Below, piece by piece: positions 1 to 6,151 of a stretch of DNA of 14,923 nucleotides. The notes below the pieces were generated by a model. The model was given only the letters and a program-made list of their open reading frames with translations. It was not told the DNA's origin and did not search any database. Location of the stretch: NCBI GenBank assembly GCA_002340405.1, contig DDLZ01000103.1:1-14923 (forward strand), in the 5' to 3' direction. Within the stretch, counting starts at the first letter, position 1, and every line of letters starts with the position of its first letter. This DNA is from Bacteroidales bacterium UBA2559 (GTDB lineage: Bacteria > Bacteroidota > Bacteroidia > Bacteroidales > Bacteroidaceae). Both the position numbers and the translations under genes were made by a program.

Positions 1-93
1 TTTCTATCTTTGATTTTAAACTTCAAAAAAATTAAAGATATGCACTTTACACAGCCGCAAATAGGTAAAATATTGGAAGATATTCTATATATA

Positions 94-141
94 AGGAGAA
101 AACAAGAGTAGGAGAAAAACTACTTTTGTTTTCTCCTACTC
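94..141 (-). terminator. Terminator of hsp20, with an alternative overlapping stem
   Basis: A perfect 13-bp inverted repeat (106-118 with 129-141, 10-base loop) starts about 20 bases past the hsp20 stop. Read leftward it is followed by a T-rich stretch (TTGTTTTCTCC), as expected of an intrinsic terminator. The 12-base segment 94-105 is a second near-copy of the left arm and is also perfectly complementary to 126-137, so two mutually exclusive stems can form using the same right arm. The terminator role is inferred from position and shape; the meaning of the second stem is unknown. Confidence 0.75.
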
Positions 142-160
142 GATTTGATTGAATATGCCA

Positions 161-610
161 TTATTCGATGGCAATATTCTTGACGGCTTTAGCCTGGCTT
201 TCGGCCGGAACCTTAGGAATGTTGATTGTCAGCACGCCGTTCTCGACTTTGGCTTTAATGTTTTTATGGTCGGCATCATCGGGCAGGATATAGCTCTGAT
301 TTATTCTCTGATATGAGAACTCGCGACGTATGTAGTTGCGTTTGTTGTCGGTCTTGCTGTCCTCTTGCTTGCTGACCATAGAGATTGACATTACGCCGTC
401 GTTATCAACCTGCAGGTTCAACTCCTCCTTCTTGAGTCCCGGAACAGCGAACTCAAGTTCGTAGTCCTTCTCGTTCTCGATTACATTAAGAGCCGGAACA
501 CTGCCCGAGGTGCGGCCGGTAAACCAATCATCGTTCATAAAATCCCTAAAAAGGCTCGGTAACCAATCTTGATTGTAATTTTGATTTCTTCTTGTCAGTA
601 ACATTGTCAT
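161..610 (-). CDS. hsp20: Small heat shock protein (Hsp20/alpha-crystallin family)
   Basis: This is a cytoplasmic ATP-independent holdase chaperone that binds unfolding proteins during stress and hands them to the DnaK/ClpB machinery (family knowledge). The 149-residue product has a short N-terminal arm with the pattern LPSLFRDF around residues 18-25. An alpha-crystallin domain follows at roughly residues 38-137, with the AVPGL segment near residue 55 and the hallmark VENGVLTINIPK near the C-terminus. The length is normal for bacterial Hsp20. The start is ambiguous. An AGGAG lies at 618-614, only 3 bases before the ATG at 610 but 9 bases before a second in-frame ATG at 604, so a 147-residue form starting MLLTRR is equally plausible and better spaced. 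The gene is monocistronic: a terminator follows directly, and the neighbour to the right is divergent. Regulation is probably through the unusual upstream region described separately. Confidence 0.95.
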   Translation of the reverse strand: MTMLLTRRNQNYNQDWLPSLFRDFMNDDWFTGRTSGSVPALNVIENEKDYELEFAVPGLKKEELNLQVDNDGVMSISMVSKQEDSKTDNKRNYIRREFSYQRINQSYILPDDADHKNIKAKVENGVLTINIPKVPAESQAKAVKNIAIE

Positions 611-648
611 AATCTCCTATTCTTTAAATTGTTAAACATCTGATTTTT

Positions 649-667
649 GTGAGCCTTGCGGCTTCAC
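649..667 (-). promoter_or_regulatory. Hairpin at the predicted 5' end of the hsp20 mRNA
   Basis: Read leftward, bases 667-649 form a 7-bp stem with one bulged A and a GCAA (GNRA-type) tetraloop. The predicted start site from the -24/-12 element is about 666, so the stem would sit at the extreme 5' end of the transcript, some 40 bases before the AUG. A 5'-terminal stem commonly protects mRNA from 5'-dependent decay (known for ompA in E. coli). It does not pair with the Shine-Dalgarno, so it is not an evident thermometer. The role is inferred. Confidence 0.4.
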
Positions 668-676
668 TATATTAGA

Positions 677-692
677 AACAAATAGAGTGCCA
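677..692 (-). promoter_or_regulatory. Sigma-54-like -24/-12 promoter candidate of hsp20
   Basis: Read leftward from 692 the sequence is TGGCACTCTATTTGTT. Compared with the sigma-54 consensus TGGCAC-N5-TTGCW it has a perfect TGGCAC -24 element, and TTG of the -12 element at the exact spacing, with T replacing the C of the -12 GC. The predicted start is near 666. The same bases can also be read as a housekeeping Bacteroidota promoter: TCTATTTG (one mismatch to TAnnTTTG) with TTTG at 711-708 spaced 21 bases away. The presence of RpoN in this organism is not shown by the window. Confidence 0.45.
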
Positions 693-703
693 GCGGCTGT
701 TGT

Positions 704-775
704 ATGACAAAACATGACAGAATGGCAGGCAAATAAGCGCAGCACATGACAAAATGTCAGCAGTCAAAATGACAG
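704..775. promoter_or_regulatory. TGACA/TGTCA half-site array upstream of hsp20
   Basis: Six half-sites lie within 72 bases. There is a direct pair ATGACA at 704-709 and 714-719 (10-bp repeat), a perfect dyad TGACA-AAA-TGTCA at 747-759, and an imperfect palindrome CAGTCA-AAA-TGACAG at 761-775. Relative to the predicted hsp20 start near 666 the dyads fall at about -81 to -109, the usual place for enhancer-binding activators of sigma-54, and the direct pair at about -38 to -53. The region lies between divergent genes, so it could also act on the receptor gene. Confidence 0.5.
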
Positions 776-812
776 CCGATTTTCCTCTTATCAACGGCTT
801 AATGTTAATGGC

Positions 813-845
813 CGGCAATGTAACCGAATTGAAACATGCCGTAAC
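813..845 (+). promoter_or_regulatory. Hexamer repeat cluster upstream of the TonB receptor gene
   Basis: TGTAAC at 819-824, TGAAAC at 830-835 and CGTAAC at 840-845 recur at 11- and 10-base steps, one helical turn each, the layout used by OmpR/PhoB-type response regulators. The same stretch also contains an inverted repeat, 813-821 with 834-841, with one bulged A. It ends about 44 bases before the -7 candidate of the receptor gene. A binding role is inference. Confidence 0.3.
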
Positions 846-888
846 AATTTCTTCATAAACCCTTAATCGTTCTGCAATATTAAAATTG

Positions 889-896
889 TTTCTTTG
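889..896 (+). promoter_or_regulatory. -7 box candidate of the TonB receptor gene
   Basis: TTTCTTTG followed by C differs from the Bacteroidota -7 consensus TAnnTTTG at one base. A start near 903 would leave a leader of about 19 bases. I see no clear TTTG -33 element about 19 bases upstream, so an activator may be needed. Confidence 0.4.
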
Positions 897-921
897 CGCA
901 TCATATTTTAATAATTTAGAA

Positions 922-3702
922 ATGAAAAAGACAATTATCACTCTGCTGTTTTGCAGCATTTTACATGTTTCGTTTGCTAAAACCCCGGAAGCTCTGCTGC
1001 CCGGGTCTTTGACCGGACGGGTTGTTGATGAGATGGGCTACGTGCTTCCCGGCGCAACTGTACAGGTTGAAGGAACAGATTTTGGAGCCGTTTCCGATAT
1101 CAACGGCTTTTTCCGGGTTACGGGACTCGAAAATGGAACGTATAAAGTAAAGGTTAGTTTTATAGGCTTTAATTCGGAAGAACAGACCGTTACTATAACC
1201 GACAACCGCACCGTTCCATTAGATAATATTGTACTGAAAGAGGGAATTTTAATGGACGAGGTTGTGGTAACAGCCTATAACCCACAGTATAGAGCTATGT
1301 CAAGGCAAAGAGACAACATAAACATTACCAACGTAATTTCTGCGGATCAGGTATCGCGGTTCCCCGACTCCAACATTGGCGATGCTTTAAAACGGATTCC
1401 CGGAATCAACGTCCAGTATGATCAGGGTGAAGCCCGGTTCGGACATATACGCGGTACTTCGCCTGACTTGAGTTCTGTAACTATTGACGGTACGCGCGTT
1501 CCTTCTGCAGAAGCCGATGTGCGTTCCGTGCAGCTTGACCTTATTCCGGCGGATATGATACAGACCATTGAAGTGAATAAGGTGATCATGCCGGAAATGG
1601 ATGCAGACGCCATTGGCGGAACGGTTAATTTAGTTACCAAAAGCCAGCCTGTAGGACAACGGATCACGGCAATGGCGGGAAGCGGTTACAATCTGATTTC
1701 GGAAAAACCGACAATAAACCTTGGCTTAAGTTACGGAAACCGTTTCCTGAAAGACAAGCTCGGAATGGTTGCCTCCATTTCGTTCCAAGATAATCCGCTT
1801 GGTTCAGACAATATCGAATTTACATGGGCAAAAGACGATAACGGAAAATCATATGTAACCGATTACCAGATCCGTCAATACTTCGTACAGCGCCAGCGCC
1901 AGAGTTATTCGCTGGCATTGGACTATGTAATCAATCCCGACCATAAAATAGAATTTAACGGGATGTACAACAAGCGTTACGACTGGGAAAATCGTTATCG
2001 GATGAGAATCAGGAATATTTCTCCGGAAGATGATGGCACTTATAAAGGGCGGATGGAACGTCAAGTGAAATTCGGGACAAAAGACACCAGATACACTCGC
2101 CTTGAAGACCAACAGGTAATGACATTCTCGCTGGGCGGTAACCACAACTTCAACAAGCTGGAGATGGACTGGAAGACCAACTACTCCAAAGCTTCGGAAA
2201 GACGTCCTGATGAGCGTTACATCAATTACAGGACAAAGTATTTTACGTTTGACAACGATTTGTCCGACCCGCGCAAACCGATGGCTTCCGGATTTAAAAT
2301 GAAAGGCAATGATTTTGACATCAACGATTACGGTAATTTTGGACTGAACGAAATTACTGAATCACTGCAATACACTTACGACGAAGATTTATCGGGAAAA
2401 TTAGATTTTTCTCTGCCTTTTAACACTTCCGGTTCATGGAAAAACGAATTGAAATTTGGTGCTTCTCTTAAGCTTAAAACCAAAAGAAACGATGTGAATT
2501 TCTATGAATACGAGCCTACGGGTGATTATGAAGACGAGTTCGACGCACTGGTTGCAAATAACCTGATTGACCAAACCCGCTCAAACTATTTGGCAGGAGA
2601 CTATGCGGCAGGTAAGTTCCCCGATAGAGAATTTTTTGGCGATCTTCAGCTTGACGGCAACAAAAATTTTGAAAAGAGCCGTATAGCCGAAGAAGATTTG
2701 GATAATTTTGATGCAAAGGAAAGGGTTATAGGTTCTTATCTCCGTTACAACCAGCGGCTGAACGGTAAGGTGGATCTTGTTTTGGGATTGAGGATGGAGC
2801 ATACTACACTCTCCTACAACGCATTTCAATGGGATCAGGATAATGATGTGATTAACCCCGTAAAGGGCGATGAAAGCTCATACTATAACTTATTGCCGAG
2901 CATCGTTGCGAAATGGGATGTAAGCAAAGATCTTAAGCTTAGAGCAGCCTGGACAAACACGCTGGCGCGTCCAAAATACACAGATTTAACGCCGCGCCAA
3001 TCGATAAGTTTTGAGAAGGAAGAGATTGAAGTTGGCAATCCGGAATTAGAGCCCACAAAATCAATGAACTTTGACTTGATGGTAGAATACTATGTGAATA
3101 ACGGATTGATTTCAGCCGGTGTTTTCTACAAAGACATTCAGAATCTTATCGTGGACAGCCGTTATGATAACTACCATTATATGAATCGTACCTGGAAAGA
3201 ATATACACAGCCTATCAATGGCGGCAATGCCGATTTGTTGGGATTTGAAGTTGCCATGCAGCAGCGCCTGAGCTTCTTGCCCGGTTTCTTGCGTTACTTT
3301 AATGTGTATGCCAACTACACTTACAACCATTCTGTGGTAAAAGACTTTAACTACGAGGGGCGTGAAAATGAAGAATTAAGCCTTCCGGGTACTCCGGCGC
3401 ATACGCTTAATGCGGCATTAGGATTTAATAACCGCAAGTTCTCGGCCCGCCTGTCCTATAATTATGCATCTGATTTTATCGATGAATTAGGAAAATCTGC
3501 TTTCTTTGACGTCTATTATGATAAGGTAAATTACCTTGACTTCAACTGCAATTTGAGTGTTGGAAAACATACTAATATCTTTGCCAATGTGAACAATATT
3601 CTTAATCAACCGTTACGTTATTATCAAGGAAGTCAAGAATACACTTATCAAGCCGAGTATTATAATTTCCGTTTTGATGCAGGCGTGAAGTTTAACTTTT
3701 AA
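922..3702 (+). CDS. TonB-dependent outer-membrane receptor with carboxypeptidase-regulatory-like domain
   Basis: This is an outer-membrane active transporter powered by TonB-ExbBD. Starting at ATG 922 gives 926 residues. A signal peptide spans residues 1-19 (MKKTIITLLF..., cleavage after SFA). A carboxypeptidase-regulatory-like beta-sandwich follows at about 28-108 (GRVVDEMGYVLPGATV to YKVKVSFIGF). A TonB-box-like MDEVVVTA is at 111-118. The plug spans about 135-240, with FPDSNIGDALKRIPGINV and the plug-end hallmark IGGTVNLVTK. The 22-stranded barrel runs to a C-terminal Phe (VKFNF). The plug resembles the Xanthomonas/Caulobacter-type receptor group (TIGR01782-like) rather than SusC, and no SusD partner is present. 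A TTG at 888 would extend the frame upstream but overlaps the -7 box and destroys the signal peptide, so I reject it. A metallophosphoesterase follows 9 bases later, suggesting import of a phosphorylated or phosphatase-released compound. The substrate is unknown. Confidence 0.95.
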   Translation: MKKTIITLLFCSILHVSFAKTPEALLPGSLTGRVVDEMGYVLPGATVQVEGTDFGAVSDINGFFRVTGLENGTYKVKVSFIGFNSEEQTVTITDNRTVPLDNIVLKEGILMDEVVVTAYNPQYRAMSRQRDNINITNVISADQVSRFPDSNIGDALKRIPGINVQYDQGEARFGHIRGTSPDLSSVTIDGTRVPSAEADVRSVQLDLIPADMIQTIEVNKVIMPEMDADAIGGTVNLVTKSQPVGQRITAMAGSGYNLISEKPTINLGLSYGNRFLKDKLGMVASISFQDNPLGSDNIEFTWAKDDNGKSYVTDYQIRQYFVQRQRQSYSLALDYVINPDHKIEFNGMYNKRYDWENRYRMRIRNISPEDDGTYKGRMERQVKFGTKDTRYTRLEDQQVMTFSLGGNHNFNKLEMDWKTNYSKASERRPDERYINYRTKYFTFDNDLSDPRKPMASGFKMKGNDFDINDYGNFGLNEITESLQYTYDEDLSGKLDFSLPFNTSGSWKNELKFGASLKLKTKRNDVNFYEYEPTGDYEDEFDALVANNLIDQTRSNYLAGDYAAGKFPDREFFGDLQLDGNKNFEKSRIAEEDLDNFDAKERVIGSYLRYNQRLNGKVDLVLGLRMEHTTLSYNAFQWDQDNDVINPVKGDESSYYNLLPSIVAKWDVSKDLKLRAAWTNTLARPKYTDLTPRQSISFEKEEIEVGNPELEPTKSMNFDLMVEYYVNNGLISAGVFYKDIQNLIVDSRYDNYHYMNRTWKEYTQPINGGNADLLGFEVAMQQRLSFLPGFLRYFNVYANYTYNHSVVKDFNYEGRENEELSLPGTPAHTLNAALGFNNRKFSARLSYNYASDFIDELGKSAFFDVYYDKVNYLDFNCNLSVGKHTNIFANVNNILNQPLRYYQGSQEYTYQAEYYNFRFDAGVKFNF

Positions 3703-3711
3703 TTTAGTAAA

Positions 3712-4677
3712 ATGAACAGGAATCTTGTAACATTTCTCCTTTTAGCGCTTTTTCTTGCGACAAGCAGCGTTTTTGGGCAGAGTCCGAAAATAGAAGTAGA
3801 AATAGCCTATCAAGACGGTTACAACTTTTTTGTGGCTAATGATTTGGGCCGTAACGGTTATTATCAGCAAAGACCGGTTGCCAAAATGATGGGTGAGCTT
3901 GCCGAAAATATCGGTATTGAGTTTGTAGCCGCCGCGGGTGATACACATCATTGGGGAGGCGTACAAAGCGTTCATGACCCGTTATGGATGACCAATTTTG
4001 AAACAATCTACGACCATCCGGAATTGATGGAAGAGTGGTATCCTGTTCTTGGCAATCACGAATATCGCGGAAACACGCAGGCAGTGTTGGATTATTCGAA
4101 TATATCGCGCCGCTGGGTAATGCCGGACAGATATTACACCAAAACCATCATTCCCGAAGAGGGCGATGAGGATGAATATTCCACGGTCAAAGTGTTCTTT
4201 ATTGACACTACGCCGCTGATTGACAAATATTACGAAGAAGGCGATACCTATCCGGATGTTTTTGATCAAGATACAGTACGTCAGCTTCGCTGGTTAGAAG
4301 AAGAGCTGGCTAATTCAACCGAAACGTTCAAAATCGTAATCGGGCACCATCCGATTTACGTTTCCGAGAAAAAACGTGTGGATGAACAGAGTTTGATTGA
4401 GAAACTTGATCCGTTGCTGCGAAAATACAATGTAGATTTATACGTTGCAGGACACTCGCATACTTTTCAACATCTTACCAAACCGGGTACGAATGTAAAT
4501 TATGTGGTAAATGCCTCGGCTTCGCTCGGCCGTGAACCGATTAAAGGGCCCGATACACAGTTTTGTGCATCCGATGAAGGTTTCTCAGTTATTTCCGTAG
4601 GAAAAGATAAGTTCAAAGTGACATTTATTAACTATTTGGGAAATCCTATTCATCAGTTTGAGGTAGTAAGGAAATAA
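3712..4677 (+). CDS. Exported TRAP/ACP5-like metallophosphoesterase
   Basis: This is a probable phosphomonoesterase of the calcineurin-like superfamily, exported to the periplasm or cell surface. It has 321 residues with a signal peptide at about 1-22 (LLLALFLATSSVFG, then Q). The metal motifs are in order: ANDLG (Asp44), AAAGDTHHWGGV (Asp77), GNHEY (Asn115, His116), IGHHP (His212) and AGHSHTFQHL (His248, His250). WYPVLGNHEYRGN, RWVMPDRYY and QLRWLEEEL match tartrate-resistant/purple acid phosphatases (ACP5 group). The Tyr that ligates Fe(III) in those enzymes (GDNFY in mammalian TRAP) aligns with His80 here, so the purple chromophore should be absent and the metal may differ. The first motif is ND rather than GD. 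The gene is 9 bases after the receptor stop and ends at a strong terminator, so the two form one operon. Phosphatase activity is inferred from the family. Confidence 0.9.
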   Translation: MNRNLVTFLLLALFLATSSVFGQSPKIEVEIAYQDGYNFFVANDLGRNGYYQQRPVAKMMGELAENIGIEFVAAAGDTHHWGGVQSVHDPLWMTNFETIYDHPELMEEWYPVLGNHEYRGNTQAVLDYSNISRRWVMPDRYYTKTIIPEEGDEDEYSTVKVFFIDTTPLIDKYYEEGDTYPDVFDQDTVRQLRWLEEELANSTETFKIVIGHHPIYVSEKKRVDEQSLIEKLDPLLRKYNVDLYVAGHSHTFQHLTKPGTNVNYVVNASASLGREPIKGPDTQFCASDEGFSVISVGKDKFKVTFINYLGNPIHQFEVVRK

Positions 4678-4692
4678 TTTTTCTCGACTTTG

Positions 4693-4724
4693 ATACCGGG
4701 ACACCCAAGCGGGTGTCCCGGTAT
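4693..4724 (+). terminator. Strong intrinsic terminator of the receptor-phosphatase operon
   Basis: A perfect 14-bp GC-rich stem (4693-4706 with 4711-4724) with a 4-base AAGC loop begins 15 bases after the phosphatase stop and is followed by TTTGGTTAT. Read leftward the downstream bases are not T-rich, so it mainly serves the rightward operon, although it may also block leftward reading from the convergent gene. Confidence 0.9.
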
Positions 4725-4799
4725 TTGGTTATATAGCTAAAATTCAGATAGTTACAAAAAGTAGAACGGAGAACTGCCGAAGTCAGCTAATGCAATTGC

Positions 4800-6140
4800 T
4801 CAGAGCTCTGAAACGGGGGTGTCCCAGATGTCGCCGGACAGACTTTTTCTCTTGGAGTCAATCTTAAGCAGAGACTCGCGCAGTTCGCTCTCTAAGGCAT
4901 GATCCAGGTCGCAGTAACCGCTGGAGTTGATAGCGGTCAGTACGTTTACCACCGTAAGCGACTGAGTGTCGGTAGAGGGAACGTAGGCCGGCTCCCGGTC
5001 ATCGTCCTGAAGGACGGTCTCTATGAGTCCCGATTCGCTCAGGGTGTCGAGCGATGATATGACGTAGCGGTGCGGTACCTGTAGTTCGTTTACTATCTCC
5101 TTCATGACAGGCGCGGATTCGCGTTTGTTGAATTTGCTGCAGATGCAGGACAAAACCATCAGAGAGTAGAAATCCTGATGACGGCGGCTTATTTTGTCGG
5201 GCTCCTTGAAGTAGTTGAAGTTATCGTTATTCTGACTTACGTACGCCAGTTGGCAGCCGAACAGTATTATTGCCCATGATATGTTGCACCAGAAGAGGAA
5301 AAGCGGCAGGGCGGCAAAACCTCCGTAGATGGCATTGTAACTGGAGAGCGTGAACTGACCCTGGAAATAGATATTTTGAAAAATTTGGAACAGGCAGCCG
5401 GCGATAAACCCCGGTATGACGGCATACTTGAATTTGACCTTGGTGTTGGGCATGAACATATAGAATCCGGTTAGTATAAAACCTGCCAACAGATATGGCA
5501 TGGCATTGATAAGGAATTTTACAAATCCTCCCAACAGATGGTAACCCTCCATTCGGATCAGTAAGGATGTGCCCAATACTGAGAGACCGCTCAGACAGAT
5601 AATGCCTATCGGTATGAGCAGAAGAAGTGAAAAGTAGTCCGTTATTTTGCGTCCCATCCCGCGTGACTTTTTCAGATGCCAGATAGAGTTGAGACTGGTC
5701 TCTATCCCATCGGCAAGTAAAAACACCGAGAAGAGCAGGAACAGAAGGCCTATGCCTATGAAATAGCCGCTGGATGCGTATTGCAGATACTGGTTTATGA
5801 AATTCATAATTGTATCCAATGTTTCGTTTTGACCTATTATACCGCTCTCCAGCAGGCTTGTCACTATTTTTTCAAATCCGAATCCGCGTGCGACGGCGAA
5901 TATCAGCGCCAATATCGGCACTATGGCAAACAGGGTGGAGTAGGTGAGCGCGGCAGCCTTAGTCATGACTTTGTCGTCAATGAAGGTGCGTATGGCTATA
6001 ACTATGACCTTGACCGTATTGCCGATGGCACGGCGCAAGGGTCCGGACCTGTTTATGTCAAATGACCATATATCCTTGGTCAGGAACTTATTGAGACGTT
6101 CCATGAACCTTTTGAGTTTGCCGGTTTTGTTTTCTGACAT
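4800..6140 (-). CDS. YihY/BrkB (UPF0761) family inner-membrane protein with C-terminal cytoplasmic domain
   Basis: This is a polytopic inner-membrane protein of 446 residues. The family was once called ribonuclease BN, a name now known to be wrong (RNase BN is the elaC product); its function is unsettled. Hydrophobic segments lie near residues 41-56, 68-84, 124-143, 169-193, 205-229, 236-252 and 271-300. The family hallmark AAALTYSTLFAIVPIL is at 62-76 and YGGFAALPLFLFW at 272-284. Beyond the membrane core, residues about 320-395 look like a winged-helix-type domain (LQVPHRYVISSLDTLSESGLIE), as in longer family members, and an acidic tail follows to 446. The start is ATG 6140, 11 bases after the uvrA stop, with no Shine-Dalgarno, so it is probably co-transcribed with uvrA. 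No clear leftward terminator is visible in 4725-4799. Confidence 0.9.
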   Translation of the reverse strand: MSENKTGKLKRFMERLNKFLTKDIWSFDINRSGPLRRAIGNTVKVIVIAIRTFIDDKVMTKAAALTYSTLFAIVPILALIFAVARGFGFEKIVTSLLESGIIGQNETLDTIMNFINQYLQYASSGYFIGIGLLFLLFSVFLLADGIETSLNSIWHLKKSRGMGRKITDYFSLLLLIPIGIICLSGLSVLGTSLLIRMEGYHLLGGFVKFLINAMPYLLAGFILTGFYMFMPNTKVKFKYAVIPGFIAGCLFQIFQNIYFQGQFTLSSYNAIYGGFAALPLFLFWCNISWAIILFGCQLAYVSQNNDNFNYFKEPDKISRRHQDFYSLMVLSCICSKFNKRESAPVMKEIVNELQVPHRYVISSLDTLSESGLIETVLQDDDREPAYVPSTDTQSLTVVNVLTAINSSGYCDLDHALESELRESLLKIDSKRKSLSGDIWDTPVSEL

Positions 6141-6151
6141 AATAGATTGTA

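Noticed and set aside
5..12. TATCTTTG, a perfect -7 box on the + strand
   Set aside because: No rightward gene follows before the hsp20 terminator, and the -33 region would lie outside the window; probably chance in AT-rich sequence.
723..738. Rightward TGGCAG...GC as a sigma-54 promoter for the receptor gene
   Set aside because: The GG-to-GC spacing is 11 bases instead of 10 and the -12 region has no TTG.
886..921. Upstream TTG extension of the receptor gene
   Set aside because: It overlaps the -7 box and puts a non-signal segment before a good signal peptide that begins at ATG 922.
4800..4811. 12-bp perfect palindrome TCAGAGCTCTGA at the end of the YihY-family gene
   Set aside because: It has no loop or T run and includes the stop codon; most likely chance.
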